This document shows positions 33,347 to 45,252 of a DNA stretch of 64,000 bases, one piece after another. The stretch is from Zea mays. Lineage: Eukaryota; Streptophyta; Magnoliopsida; Poales; Poaceae. The notes beneath the pieces were generated by a model. The model was not told where the DNA came from. It did no database searches and saw only the letters and a program-made list of their open reading frames with translations. The first letter of the stretch is position 1. Every line of letters begins with the position of its first letter. The position numbers and the translations under genes were made by a program. The stretch covers positions 116,465,789 to 116,529,788 of the forward strand of contig NC_050101.1 of assembly GCF_902167145.1 (NCBI RefSeq). Direction: 5' to 3'.

Positions 33347-35983
33347 TTAGTTCTTGGTTTTAGGTACCCAAACAGTTTTGGGTCCTTTAGCATTAGAGAC
33401 AAGAACTTTGGGTACCCAAACACAAGTCTTGGAGCTCTTGTGTTTGCCCCCAACATACTTGGCAACTACCTTGCCTGATTTGTTTGTTAGCACATAAGAA
33501 GCATCAAAAGTTTTAAATGAAATGCTATGATCATTTGATGCACTAGGAGTCTTCTTCTTAGGCAATTTTGCACGGGTTGATTGCCTAGAGCTAGATGTCT
33601 CACCCTTATACATAAAAGCATGATTAGGGCCAGAGTGAGACTTCCTAGAATGAATTCTCCTAATTTTGCTCTCGGGATAACCGGCAGGGTATAAAATGTA
33701 ACCCTCGTTATCCTGAGGCATGGGAGCTTTACCCTTAACAAAATTAGATAATCTCTTAGGAGGGGCATTAAGTTTGACATAGTCTTCCTTTTGGAAGTCA
33801 ATGCCATCCTTGATGCCAGGGCGTCTCCCACTATAGAGCATGCTTCTAGCAAATTTAAATTTTTCATTTTCTAAGTCATGCTCATTGATCTTGGCATTAA
33901 GTTGAGCTATGTGATTATTTTGTTTCTTAATTGAAGCTAGGTGATCATGGGTAGCATCAACATTAATGTCTCTACATCTAGTACAAATGGAAGTATGCTC
34001 AACGGTAGATGTAGAGGGATTGCAAGATTTTAGTTCTACAACCTTAGCATGCAATATATCATTTTCACTTCTAAGGTTAGAAATAGTAACTTTGCAAACA
34101 TCAAAATCTTTAGCATTAGCAATCAATTTTTCATTTTCATTTCTAAGGCTAGCAAGAGAGATGTTTAATTCTTCAATCTTAGCAAGCAAATCAACATTAT
34201 CATTTCTAAGATTGGGAATTGAAACATCACAAACATTAGAATCAACCTTAGCAATTAAATTTGTATTCTCGTTTCTAAGGTTGGTAATAACATCATGGCA
34301 AGTGCTTAGCTCACTAGATAGTTTTTCACATTTTTCTACTTCTAGAGCGTAAGCATTTTTAACCTTAACATGCTTTTTATTTTCCTTGATTAGGAAGTCC
34401 TCTTGAGAATCCTATAGGTCATCCTTCTCATGAATAGCACTAATTAACTCATTTAATTTTTCTTTTTGTTGCATGTTGAGGTTGGCAAAAAGTGTACGCA
34501 AATTATCCTCCTCATCACTAGCATTATCATCACTAGAGGACTCATACTTAGTGGAGGATTTGGATTTAACCTTCTTCTTTTTGCCGTCCTTTGCCATGAG
34601 GCACTTGTGGCCGACGTTGGGGAAGAGATGACCCTTGTTGATGGCGATGTTGGCGGTGTCCTCATCGGAGGAGGAGTCGGAGGAGCTCTCGTCGGAGTCC
34701 CACTCGCGGCACACATGGGCATCGCCGCCCTTCTTCTTGTAATACCTCTTCTTCTCCTTTCTTCTCCCCTTCTTGTCGTCGCCCCTGTCACTATCACTAG
34801 ATAATGGACATTTAGCAATGAAATGACCAGGCTTACCACACTTGTAGCATACTTTCTTGGAGCGGGGCTTGTAATCCTTCCCCCTCCTTTGTTTGAGGAT
34901 TTGGCGGAAGCTCTTGATGATGAGCGCCATCTCCTCATTGTCGAGCTTAGAGGCGTCGATGGGTTGTCTACTTGATGTAGACTCCTCCTTCTTTTCTTCC
35001 ATCGCCTTGAATGCGACTGGTTGTGCTTCGGATGTGGAGGGGCCATCTAGCTCGTTGATCTTCTTTGAGCCTTTGATCATCAATTCAAAGCTCACAAAAT
35101 TCCCGATTACTTCCTCGGGAGTCATTAGTGTATATCTAGGATTGCCACGAATTAATTGAACTTGTGCAGGGTTAAGGAAAACAAGTGATCTAAGAATAAC
35201 CTTAACCATTTCGTGGTCATCCCATTTTTTGCTCCTGAGGTTGCGCACTTGGTTCACCAAGGTTTTGAGCCGGTTGTACATGTCTTGTGGCTCCTCCCCT
35301 TGGCGAAGTCGGAAGCGACCGAGCTCCCCCTCGATCGTCTCCCGCTTGGTGATTTTGGTCACCTCGTCTCCTTCGTGTGCGGTCTTTAGCGTGTCCCAAA
35401 TCTCCTTAGCACTTTTCAACCCTTGCACCTTATTATACTCCTCTCGACTTAGAGAGACGAGGAGTATAGTTGTGGCTTGGGAGTTGAAGTGTTGGATTTG
35501 GGCCACTTCGTCCTCATCATAGTCTTCATCCCCTACAGATGGTACCTGTACACCAAACTCAACAATATCCCATATACTTTTGTGGAGTGAGGTTAGGTGA
35601 TATCGCATCATATCACTCCACCTAGCATAATCTTCACCATCAAATGTTGGTGGTTTGCCCAATGGGACGGAAAGTAATGGCGTATGTTTAGGAATGCGAG
35701 GATAGCGTAGGGGGATCTTACTAAACTTCTTGCGCTCATGGCGCTTAGAAGTGACGGACGGCGTGTCGGAGCCAGAGGTGGACGGCGACGAGGAGTCGGT
35801 CTCGTAGTAGACCACTTTCCTCATCTTCTTCTTCTTGTCACCGCTCCGACGCGACTTGTGTGAAGGGGATTCCTTTTCCTTCCCCTTCCCTTTGTTGTAG
35901 GACTCTCCCGATGGAGCCTTCCCGTGGCTTGTAATGGGCTTCTCGCCGGTCCCCATCTCTTTCTTGGCGTGATCTCCCGACAT
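33347..35983 (-). pseudogene. gag: Sirevirus B gag, full length with one stop
   Basis: The complete Sirevirus gag of about 878 codons, from the ATG at 35,983 to 33,347. N-terminal Lys/Ser-rich tract; Copia gag core (PLGKPPTFDGEDYARWSDMM ... REEYNKVQGL); then the LNPAQVQLIRGNPRYT segment, one CCHC knuckle (34,808-34,849, CYKCGKPGHFIAKC), an acidic Ser/Asp region, a long coiled coil and the WVPK end. A TAG at 34,412-34,414 breaks it where A has a Leu codon; the frame continues unchanged on both sides. It is useful as the reference for the part of gag A that is missing from the window. Confidence 0.93.
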
Positions 35984-36017
35984 CACTTCGAGCGGTTAGG
36001 CTCTAATGAAGCACCGG

Positions 36018-36029
36018 GCTCCGATACCA
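36018..36029 (-). promoter_or_regulatory. Primer-binding site of element B
   Basis: TGGTATCGGAGC on the minus strand, two bases inside the LTR; one base differs from the tRNA-Met complement seen in C. Confidence 0.85.
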
Positions 36030-36031
36030 AT

Positions 36032-37259
36032 TGAAAGTCGCCTAGAGGGGGGGCGTGAATAGGGCGAATCTGAAATTTAACAACTTAAGCACAACTACAG
36101 GCCGGGTTAGCGTTAGAAATAAATGCGAGTCCGAGAGAGGGCGCAAAAACAAATTGTAAGCGAATAAGAAGTGAGACACAAGGATTTATTTTACCGAGGT
36201 TCAGTTCTCGCAAACCTACTCCCTGTTGATGTGATCACAAAGACCGGGTCTCTTTCAACCCTTTCCCTCTCTCAAACGGTCCCTCGGACCGAGTGAGCTT
36301 CTCTTCTCAATCAAACGGGAACCAAACTTCCCCGCAAGGACCACCACACAATTGGTGTCTTTTGCCTCGGTTACAATTGAGTTAATCGCAAGAAAGAATG
36401 AGAGAAAGAAGCAATCCAAGCGCAAGAGCTCAAAAGAACACAACAAATCTCTCTCTCTAATCACTAGAGATTTGTGTGGAGTTGGGAGAGGATTTGGTCT
36501 ATTTGGTTGTGTCTAGAATTGAATGCTAGAGCTCTTGTAAGTGGTTGGAAGGTGGAAAGCTTGGATGACTTGAATGTGGGGGTGGTTGGGGTATTTATAG
36601 CCCCAACCATCAAACTTGATCGTTGGTGGAGGCTGCTGTCGACGGGCGCACCGGACACTGTCCGGTGCGCCAGCCACGTCACCTGGCCATTGGATTCCGA
36701 CCGTTGGAGCTCTGACTTGTGGGCCCGCCTGGCTGTCCGGTGGTGCACCGGACAGGCCCTATAGGCTGTCCGGTGTGCCACCCGCGCGTGCCCTGCTCCT
36801 CTGCGCGCGCAGGCGCGCATTTAATGCGTTGCAGTCGACCGTTGCGCGCGAAGTAGCCGTTGCTCCGCTGTCACACCGGACAGTCCGGTGAATTATAGCG
36901 GAGCAGATTCCCGAAGCTGGCGAGTTCAGAGTTCCTCTCCCTTGGGGCACCGGACAGTCCGGTGAATTATAGCGGAGCTCCTCTGAAAATTCCCGAAGGT
37001 GAAGAGTTGGGCGTCGAGTTCCCTGGTGCACCGGACACTGTCCGGTGGCAGCCCGGTGCGCCAGACCAGGGTGCCTTTCGGGGTGTCTTTTGCTCTCTTG
37101 TTTGAACCCTTTTCTTGGTCTTTTTATTGGCTTATTGTGAACCTTTGGCACCTGTAGAACTTATAGACTAGAACAAACTAGTTAGTCCAATTACTTGTGT
37201 TGGGCAATTCAACCACCAAAATTAATTAGGAAAATAGGTGTAAGCCAAATTCCCTTTCA
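36032..37259 (-). repeat. 5' LTR of Sirevirus B
   Basis: A 1228-bp LTR. On the minus strand it begins TGAAAGGGAATTTGG and ends GGCGACTTTCA. It has palindromes near 36,649-36,671, 36,735-36,776, 36,873-36,891, 36,945-36,968 and 37,027-37,062, fewer and more worn than in A, and a TATA box at 36,592-36,599. Confidence 0.93.
36592..36599 (-). promoter_or_regulatory. TATA box of LTR B
   Basis: TATAAATA on the minus strand, followed by CCCCAACC as in LTR A. Confidence 0.7.
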
Positions 37260-37460
37260 GTAGGCGTACAATCGGTATGGTGTATCATCCCGTCCTTCCG
37301 GGTATGCGGGTCACTATAGAGATTCCTACACTTAGGTCCCCCATGACTGGGGTTGACTGACCCCACAAAGCAGATGGGATACACCAGTAATCGTACGTGG
37401 TGGCGCACCATCGTGTTGATAGGGCCCTCTCGGCGCCCCTTCGGTATGGTATGCCATGCC
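37260..37460. other. Unidentified DNA between LTR B and solo LTR E
   Basis: A 201-bp stretch with GGTATGGT and GGTATGCG motifs; no frame or terminal repeat is seen. It is the older sequence into which both B (at 37,260) and E (at 37,461) were inserted. Origin not recognised. Confidence 0.5.
37456..37460 (+). repeat. Target duplication ATGCC, left of solo LTR E
   Basis: ATGCC precedes TGTCGGG and recurs at 50,526-50,530 right after the LTR end, 13 kb away because element D sits between. Confidence 0.9.
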
Positions 37461-37533
37461 TGTCGGGTACCGTAATTAGGGGTACCCCAATGCTCCTTAA
37501 TACGTCCGAAAAACATCTTCAGAACAAACCATA
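37461..37533 (+). repeat. Solo LTR E, left 73 bp
   Basis: Starts TGTCGGGTACCGTAATTAGG, close to the Huck LTR start. It is cut at 37,533 by element D; the rest is at 49,341-50,525. Confidence 0.9.
37529..37533 (+). repeat. Target duplication CCATA, left of element D
   Basis: CCATA directly before the 5' LTR of D; the same five bases follow its 3' LTR at 49,336-49,340. Confidence 0.95.
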
Positions 37534-39245
37534 TGTGAATCATCTAGGCCCCTTTGGTAATGTTTTGGTAATTAATGACAACCGCTTGTGGACTAACGAT
37601 TCTTGGAGAAATAAGAATGCAGGGTTGGACCACATAGAACAAGAGATGTTGAAGAATCATACGCATTGGTTGTGGATCAGATGAAGGGAAAGGTATAATA
37701 TAGGTTTCATTTTTGCCGGTCTTGAGGAGTTTAGAGAAGATACCTGACCGGATTAGTAGGCTAGATAGCCGTACTATTAAGAGGGGTCAATGACTTAGAT
37801 CTGTGTAAAACTTAGTGCCTCATAGAGCATCAAGTAGTTGCATTTGCATGAGGACTAACAGCGCTTCACATTTCGTGAGTTAAAAGTTCTTTCAAAAGCA
37901 TGTTTGAAATTTGCGGAGTCATGGACTCGCGGACTGTCCGGGCCTTGGGGGCGGACCGTCCGCGATCCTCCCGAGGGGGTCCGAAGCCTGACCACTTGTG
38001 TGGATACTTTGTTCTATTGCACTGCGGACCGTCCGGGCCTTAGGGCCGGACCGTCCGCAGTCATGACCAGAGAAGGGTGGCTTCGGGCCAGTCCCTGAAT
38101 TATAGGCGGACGGTCCGGCTGTGATAGGCGGACGGTCCGGCTGTGATAGGCGGACGGTCCGCAAGTGTCAAACTCGTTTTTGGACAGGGACTGTGTGCTT
38201 TTGTAGATTTGTACTACGGACTGTCTGGGGGACCAGTCCGGACAGTACTGTCTCAGGTCTCGGACCGTCCGGGATTTATAGCCGGACGGTCCGCGTGTGT
38301 TAACCTCTCTTGATCCGAGGCTCGGGTGTTTGAAGCTGCCAGGTCGCGGACGGTCCGACCTTGAAGGGCGGACTGTCCGGACCCACCTTTTGAGTCAGCT
38401 CTGACATGTTTTCAAACGGTCATTATAGCCATTATATGTACGGCGGACCGTCCGGCCCTAGGGCGCGGACGGTCCGCGTGTGCGCAGAACTGCTACCTTT
38501 TGCACATAACGGTTGAATTTTGATGGGGGACTATAAATAGAAGGGTAGCTCGTGTGAGAGAGCTCTCTTGGCCATTCCTTGCACACATTGAGCTCATTTG
38601 TGATCCTCCAACTCACTCTCTCACACTCTTTGCTTGAGATTGCATTCTAGTGAGAGATTGAGGGTTCCTAGTGCATTTGCATCATTTGGTGATTCTTGAG
38701 GCACTAGGTGGTACACCAAGCAAGCGTCTTTGGCTTGTTACTCTTGGAGGTTGCCGCCTCCTAGACGGCTCGGGTGATTGTCTCTGTCGAGCTCTCCAAG
38801 AAGATTGTGGAGAAGCCGCGGTGTTGATTGTGAGGGGTTCGCGCCTACCTCGCCGGAGCGGCAAAGGTGACATTAGTGGAACCGAGGTATTGAGTGATTT
38901 CTTGTCCACTTGGCTCAAAGATCAAGTCGTGTCTTGATAGAGGACAAGTGAGAGCTTGAAGTCCACCTCAACGTGGATTAGGGGTGATCGGCAAATCACC
39001 GATACCACAGGATAAATTTCGGTGTCTATACCTTCTCGCATTACTTATTGCCTTGCAATTGATTAGTGATTCGCTTATTGTTCCTCAAGTATTCAATCTC
39101 CGTAGTTGTTTTTCATACATTGTTTACTTATTGTCACTAGAGAAGTTATTCCTCTTGTTGTATTGATTAAATTTATTTAGTGTTTTTGATTGTAAGTCAA
39201 AACCGTCTATTCACCCCCCCTCTAGCCGGTGTCCTAGATCCTACA
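37534..39245 (+). repeat. 5' LTR of element D
   Basis: A 1712-bp LTR beginning TGTGAATCATCTAGG and ending TAGATCCTACA. It has many GCGGACCGTCCG-type palindromes at about 37,925-38,480, three copies of a 22-bp unit at about 38,103-38,165 and a TATA box at 38,532-38,539. Confidence 0.95.
38532..38539 (+). promoter_or_regulatory. TATA box of 5' LTR D
   Basis: TATAAATA, followed about 50 bp on by TTGCACACATTGAGC. The identical box in the 3' LTR is at 48,621-48,628. Confidence 0.7.
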
Positions 39246-39247
39246 AG

Positions 39248-39259
39248 TGGTATCAGAGT
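39248..39259 (+). promoter_or_regulatory. Primer-binding site of element D
   Basis: TGGTATCAGAGT, two bases after the 5' LTR; one mismatch to the initiator tRNA-Met 3' end complement. Confidence 0.88.
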
Positions 39260-39306
39260 CGAGGACTCCATTGTTTGTGGATCTAATCATCCCGAAGTGG
39301 GACAAA

Positions 39307-41254
39307 ATGGCTAGTAACAACAATGTGCACATTGGGAAGCCACCGCACTTTGATGGAAACAATTATGATTATTGGAAAATAAGAATGTCAATGCATCTTA
39401 GAGCAATGGGTGGAAAAATTTGGCCAATTGTCAGGGATGGATTTGTTGTGTTGAAGGAAGATGAACCATCCGTTAGTGACAATGAGAATATCCTCACAAA
39501 TGATCAAGCCATGAATGTCTTTTATGATGCTCTTGATATAAATGAGTTCAATCGTATCAAGAATCTCACAACCGCTCATGAGATTTGGATAAAACTAATG
39601 GAAATTCATGAAGGAACTACAATTGTGAAGAGTGCCAAACTATATGTGTGCAAAGGGAAGTTTGAGCAATTTATTATGAAAGAAGATGAGAGTGTATCCG
39701 ATATGTTTAATCGGTTGAATGAGATAGTAAATGAACTCAAAGGACTTGGTTTTAATGTACCGGATGTGGATTTCACACACAAGTTCCTTAGATCACTTCC
39801 GGAGAAATATGAGACTATTGTGACAATGCTAGTAAGGAGTGATCTATCTACAACTTCTCCAACCGAAGTATTGGGAGAAATTCTCACTCAAGATATATTT
39901 AAGAAGTCACAAGCCGATGCTTTAAGTTTGGCAAAGAAGGTGAAAAATGAATCTATTGCTCTCGAAGCCAAGGCCTCAAAGGCAATTGAAAAGGAAGATA
40001 GCAATGATGAAGAAAATGAAAGTGAGAGTGATGGTGACATGGCTTTATTTGTAAGGAAATTCAATAAATTCATGAAGATGAAGAGAGGTCAACCTAGAAG
40101 AGGTCAAACATCTAGAAGAAATGCTTTCAATGATAGAAAGTGCTTTGAGTGTGGGGAACCCGGTCACATTGCCATGAATTGCCCAAGCAAGAAGAAGAAG
40201 GGCAAAGATGAAAGTGACAAGAAGAAAAAGAAATACTATAACAAGAAGAAAGATGGCAAAGCTTACTTAGTTGAATGGGACTCGGATGATAGCTCGGATG
40301 ATGATGATGATGACACCTCATCCAAGCTTAATGCCGGAATTGCCATCAAGGAAGCTCCCTCACTCTTCTCATCCCCCCATTGTCTCATGGCAAAGGGAGA
40401 TGCTAAGGTAAAAATCATCACCGATTTAAATGATATAAAAGATGATGATGATATCGATGATGTTGATGATGATGGCTATTCATATGATGATCTTGTTAGA
40501 ATGTTAGGTGAGGCCGATGACTACATGCACAAAAAAAGAAAAATTTAAGACCTTGAAGGAATTGTATAAAAACCTCCAAGTGTCTTTTGAGGAGCTCAAG
40601 ACCTCTCACAATGACCTAAAAGAAAATTGTGAGAAGCTTGCGGATGCTCAAAAATCATCTATTGTGCATGAAGTTGAGGTGGTCACTAAGGATGTTGGAG
40701 TCACTTGTGACTTACGTGATAGTCTTACAAGTGAACCACTACCTACTAACTCTATTTGTGATAAATGCAAAATTTCTCTCAATGATAACATTGCTCTTGA
40801 TGAATCAAAAATTATTGTTGAGAATGAAGTGTTAGTAGATAGAATAAACACTCTAACTCATGACCTAGAAAAGGCCTATGGTGGTAAGGCTAAATTGGAT
40901 TTCATATTGGGAAGTCAACGATGCTCTCTTAACCGTGAAGGTCTTGGATATATTCCCAAGAAAGGAAAGAATGCTTTTGTAAAGCAAAAGACATTGTTTG
41001 TGAAAGAATGTGACAAAGTGTGTCACAAGTGTCACAAAAAGGGACATGTTAAGAAAAATTGTCCCAAGTTCAAAAATGTATCCTCCACTTGTTTTGAGCA
41101 TTGTTATGTTCTTTCTCATAATGCAAAAGGTGTTCATGCTAAATTTGTTGGTACTTCAATTGTTGGAAACAAAAAGAAAGCTATTTGGGTGCCAAAGACC
41201 TTGGTCACTAACATCCGAGGACCCAAGCAAGTTTGGGTACCTAAAAGAGATTGA
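39307..41254 (+). pseudogene. gag: Element D gag with one-base frameshift
   Basis: Copia gag polyprotein. The start at 39,307 (MASNNNVHIGKPPHFDGNNY) fits the usual gag start; the frame is also open upstream to the LTR. The gag core (UBN2-type, YDYWKIRMSMHL ... SVSDMFNRLNEIV) spans residues about 10-220. CCHC knuckle one, CFECGEPGHIAMNC, is at residues 279-292. An acidic Asp-rich tract follows. The frame changes near 40,525-40,545 at an A-rich run, and the second part (to 41,254) has a coiled coil, a second knuckle (CHKCHKKGHVKKNC, 41,021-41,062) and the WVPK...VWVPK end. One extra base in the A run is the simplest reading; programmed slippage is possible but unlikely, since it lies in mid-gag and not at the gag/pol border. 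Confidence 0.9.
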
Positions 41255-41267
41255 TTTCCTTTTGTAG

Positions 41268-44200
41268 GTAAACTACAAGGCGGGAGGGAATCATTGGGTG
41301 TTGGATAGTGGATGTACTCAACACATGACCGGGGATATGAGAATGTTTACCCAAATGAGTGAGGAAGATTGCTCAAATTATGATAGTATCACATTTGGAG
41401 ATAATCGTAAAGGAAAGGTTAAAGGTTTGGGTAAAATTGCTATCTCAAATGATCATTCTATATCAAATGTGCTATTGGTTGAGTCTTTGAATTTTAATTT
41501 ACTTTCCGTAGCTCAATTATGTGATTTAGGATTTTGTTGCAATTTCACGGTTGAAGATGTTGTTATCTCTAGTGTTGATGGTAGCAATCTTAAATTTAAA
41601 GGTTTTAGACATGAAAATCTTTATCTTGTTGATTTCTCATCTAATGAGGCAAAGCTCACAACTTGCCTATTTTCAAAAACTTCACTAGGTTGGTTATGGC
41701 ATAGAAAACTTGGTCATGTTGGGATGAAGCAACTCAATCGGTTAACCAAGCATGACTTAGTTCGAGGCTTAAAAGATGTGAAGTTTGAAAAGAACAAATT
41801 GTGTAGCTCTTGTCAAGCCGGTAAGCAAGTGGCAAACACTCATCCAAATAAAAGTCAAATGTCCACTCATCGACCTTTGGAATTACTTCACATGGATTTA
41901 TTTGGGCCCACATCTTTTGTAAGTATTGGTGGTAATTCTTATTGTCTAGTGATTGTGGATGATTATTCAAGATTTACTTGGGTTTATTTTCTACGAGACA
42001 AATCCAATGTGTTTGAAACATTCAAGTCATTTGCTATATTGGCTCAAAATCAATTTGATTTCGACATCAAAAAGGTTAGAAGTGATAATGGGTCGGAATT
42101 CAAAAATGCAAGAATTGATCAATATTGTGATGACAAGGGTATCAAACATGAATTCTCTTCCAAATATACCCCGGAACAAAACGGTATTGTTGAAAGAAAG
42201 AATAGAACTCTTATTGATATGGCTAGGTCTATGTTAGCGGAATATAGTATATCAGATTCTTATTGGGCCGAGGCAATAAATACCGCTTGTCATTCATCAA
42301 ATAGACTATATTGTCACAAGCTCTTGAAGAAAACTCCATATGAATTGCTCATCGGTAGAAAGCCAAATATCTCATATTTTAGGGTATTCGGTTGCAAATG
42401 TTATATTTTGAGAAAGGGAAGCCGACTTTCTAAATTTGAGAAGAAATGTGATGAGGGTTTTCTTCTTGGATATTCATCAAATAGTAAGGCTTATAGAGTC
42501 TTCAACAAAACTCATGGTATTATTGAGGAAACATATGATGTTGAATTCGATGAAACAAATGGGTCTCAAGATGAGAGTGATAATCTCGATGATGTTGGGG
42601 GAACTCAATTGATAAATGCAATGAAAACAATGGCCATTGGTGAAATAAAACCAAAGGAAGATGATGATGAAAATAGTGTGGTTGTCATTCCTTCATCCTC
42701 AACTCTAAATGAGGAAGATCACCAAAGCCAACAACTCAATGAAACCATGGATACTCATGATCAAGGTACTTCAAGACCTTCGGTTTCTCCTAATGCTTCA
42801 ACAAGCAATTATCAAACGGTATCAAGAATTCATCATTCCATTGTGAAGGATCACCCAGTTGATCAAATTGTGGGTGATATTAGTAAGGGTGTTCAAACTC
42901 GCTCTCGCATAACTTCGTTTTGTGAACATTTCTCTTTTGTATCTTGTATGGAACCTAACCGTGTAGATGAAGCTCTACTTGATGTTGATTGGGTGAATGC
43001 AATGCATGAAGAATTAAATAACTTCGCTCGAAATGAAGTTTGGGAGCTTGTTGAGAGACCAAAGAACCACAATGTTATTGGTACAAAATGGGTGTTTCGC
43101 AACAAGCACAATGAAGATGGTATGGTAGTAAGAAACAAGGCAAGATTAGTTGCACAAGGATATACTCAAATTGAAGGATTGGATTTTGGGGAGACATTTG
43201 CTCCCGTAGCAAGATTAGAAGCAATCCGGATTCTACTTGCTTATGCTTGTGCACATAATATCAAGCTCTACCAAATGGATGTAAAGAGTGCCTTCCTAAA
43301 TGGTAAGATTAGTGAACTAGTGTATGTTGAACAACCTCCCGGTTTTGAGGACCCCAAAAGACCTAACCATGTGTTTAAGCTTTCTAAAGCTCTCTATGGG
43401 CTTAAGCAAGCTCCACGCGCTTGGTATGAAAGGCTTAGGGATTTCTTGCTTTCCAAAGACTTCAAAATTGGGAAGGTTGACACTACTCTATTCACTAAAA
43501 GAATTGGGAAAGACTTATTTGTTTGTCAAATCTACGTTGATGATATTATTTTTGGATCTACTAATGAATTATTTTGTGAAGAGTTCGGAAAAATGATGTC
43601 AAAAGAATTTGAAATGTCTATGATAGGAGAATTGAGCTTCTTTCTTGGCCTTCAAATCAAACAATTGAAAGATGGAATTTTTATAAGTCAATCAAAATAT
43701 TTGAAGGACATGCTCAAGAAATTTGGTTTAGAAAATGCTAAGCCTATCAAGACTCCAATGGCAACAAATGGTCATCTAGACTTAGATGAAGGAGGTACTA
43801 TGGTTGATCAAAAACTTTATCGTTCAATAATTGGTAGTTTATTTTATATTACCGCATCTAGGCCTGATGTTATGTTTAGTGTATGCATGTGTGCTCGATT
43901 TCAAGCTTCACCTAGAGAGATTCACTTGAAGGCCGCTAAAAGAATTCTAAGATATTTGAAGTATACTCCCAATATTGGTCTATGGTATCCCAAAGGTGCT
44001 CACTTTGAATTAATTGGATATTCGGATTCGGACTATGCGGGGTGCAAAGTTGATAGAAAAAGCACCTCCGGTTGTTGTCAATTTCTTGGTAGATCTCTTG
44101 TTTCATGGTCTTCTAAGAAACAAAATTCGGTTGCTCTATCTACCGCCGAGGCGGAATATATATCGGCCGGAAATTGTTGTGCTCAACTATTATGGATGAA

Positions 44201-44486
44201 ACAAACCTTATTGGATTATGGAATTATTTTCAAGAATGTGCCTCTTATGTGTGATAATGAGAGTGCGGTAAAATTGGCTACCAATCCGGTACAACACTCA
44301 AGAACTAAGCATATTGATATACGACATCACTTCTTAAGGGATCATGTTGGCAAGGGAGATATCTCTATTTATTCCATTGGCACGGATGATCAATTAGCAG
44401 ACATTTTTACAAAGCCTCTGGATGAAACAAGATTTTGTTCTCTAAGAAGTGAAATGAATGTGATCGATCTCTCAAATGTGGCTTGA
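41268..44486 (+). CDS. pol: Element D pol, intact
   Basis: A Copia polyprotein open from just after a TAG (41,265-41,267) to the TGA at 44,484. Protease DSG sits in [11 protein letters not shown] (about 41,295-41,325). Counting from 41,298: integrase zinc-finger part ([10 protein letters not shown] ... CSSC) at 134-172; catalytic D200, D263 and E299; reverse transcriptase YVDD at 746-749; RNase H YSDSD from 908, TAEAEY and CDNES. No lesion is seen. The arrangement TTTTGTAG followed by pol in a frame other than gag is the same as in element A, which hints at a shared expression device. Confidence 0.95.
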   Translation, partial: VNYKAGGNHWVLDSGCTQHMTGDMRMFTQMSEEDCSNYDSITFGDNRKGKVKGLGKIAISNDHSISNVLLVESLNFNLLSVAQLCDLGFCCNFTVEDVVISSVDGSNLKFKGFRHENLYLVDFSSNEAKLTTCLFSKTSLGWLWHRKLGHVGMKQLNRLTKHDLVRGLKDVKFEKNKLCSSCQAGKQVANTHPNKSQMSTHRPLELLHMDLFGPTSFVSIGGNSYCLVIVDDYSRFTWVYFLRDKSNVFETFKSFAILAQNQFDFDIKKVRSDNGSEFKNARIDQYCDDKGIKHEFSSKYTPEQNGIVERKNRTLIDMARSMLAEYSISDSYWAEAINTACHSSNRLYCHKLLKKTPYELLIGRKPNISYFRVFGCKCYILRKGSRLSKFEKKCDEGFLLGYSSNSKAYRVFNKTHGIIEETYDVEFDETNGSQDESDNLDDVGGTQLINAMKTMAIGEIKPKEDDDENSVVVIPSSSTLNEEDHQSQQLNETMDTHDQGTSRPSVSPNASTSNYQTVSRIHHSIVKDHPVDQIVGDISKGVQTRSRITSFCEHFSFVSCMEPNRVDEALLDVDWVNAMHEELNNFARNEVWELVERPKNHNVIGTKWVFRNKHNEDGMVVRNKARLVAQGYTQIEGLDFGETFAPVARLEAIRILLAYACAHNIKLYQMDVKSAFLNGKISELVYVEQPPGFEDPKRPNHVFKLSKALYGLKQAPRAWYERLRDFLLSKDFKIGKVDTTLFTKRIGKDLFVCQIYVDDIIFGSTNELFCEEFGKMMSKEFEMSMIGELSFFLGLQIKQLKDGIFISQSKYLKDMLKKFGLENAKPIKTPMATNGHLDLDEGGTMVDQKLYRSIIGSLFYITASRPDVMFSVCMCARFQASPREIHLKAAKRILRYLKYTPNIGLWYPKGAHFELIGYSDSDYAGCKVDRKSTSGCCQFLGRSLVSWSSKKQNSVALSTAEAEYISAGNCCAQLLWMKQTLLDYGIIFKNVPLMCDNESAVKLATNPVQHSRTKHIDIRHHFLRDHVGKGDISIYSIGTDDQLADIFTKPLDETRFCSLRSEMNVIDLSNVA

Positions 44487-45252
44487 AGTTGATCACACAT
44501 GCGTCGTATTGCATCTCGAGTCTAAATATGCTCTTTATGCTATTTATTTGGTATTATTGGTACATTTTTCATTTCAAATTGCTCTAGATCGTTTAATTCA
44601 AAAATTTTGCATTACTCAATTACATAATATGTATATGCATGCATGCTAACTCTTGAATTGGTCGAAATGTCCATATATAAGCACCAATTCGGATTCGAAA
44701 TTCAAAATCAGAAAGTGGACAGCAACTGGAAAACTGAGTATCAGGCCGCGGACCGTCCGCCCGTGGACCGCGGACCGTCCGCAGCATCAGGAACTGGACA
44801 GTCCGATCAGCCTCGCAGACCGTCTGAACTCATCAGGGCGCGGACCGTCCGCCGCCCCAACGCGGACCGTCCGCGACAGGGCAGTAAAATCGGACAGAGG
44901 CAACAGACTTGTCATTTGTGCTCATTCGCCCTTTCTCTCTTGCTCTCCACTCGCCAAATACTCTCCTGTGTCAAGTGTGCGCGGACGGTGAAGTGAAGTT
45001 GCGCACGGACAGTCCGACAGCTTGTGGCAACATTCCATCAACATGTCTTCATCACGGTATCTTCAAATCTTGTGGATTTCATCAAATCTCTTCAATTTTG
45101 AGATTATTTGGGTTTCCTCTCTGATCTGAAATTGAGCAGTAGTTTTCAAAATCTGATTGTTGGGATTGTTAGTTCTCCTCATTGGAATGCTATGCAAAAT
45201 TTTGAACTCGTTTGGATGAGTATTCTCTGCAAAATCATCAAATTCAACATTT
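44487..45252 (+). other. pol-env spacer of element D with palindromes
   Basis: About 0.77 kb without a clear gene. Copies of GCGGACCGTCCGC and partial versions occur at about 44,747-44,875 and 44,980-45,020, and again at 45,291-45,372 in the start of the env-like frame. The same palindromes mark the LTRs. TATTGTTGCAG near 45,457 looks like a 3' splice site, so the env-like product may come from a spliced RNA (inference). Confidence 0.7.

Larger units (their letters stand above)
32322..37259 (-). mobile_element. Sirevirus B (Opie/Ji-like Copia), 3' part displaced by A
   Basis: A minus-strand Sirevirus with 5' LTR at 36,032-37,259, a primer site, a full-length gag and the first part of pol. 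Pol is cut at 32,322 by element A; the rest and the 3' LTR lie left of the window. Gag has one stop and pol several lesions, so B was probably already inactive. The LTR ends against unrelated DNA at 37,260 (GTAGG would be the target duplication). Confidence 0.9.

Noticed and set aside
40525..40545. Programmed frameshift in gag D
   Set aside because: The A-rich run lies in the middle of gag, not at a domain border, and gags A and B have no shift at the equivalent place; a one-base indel is simpler.
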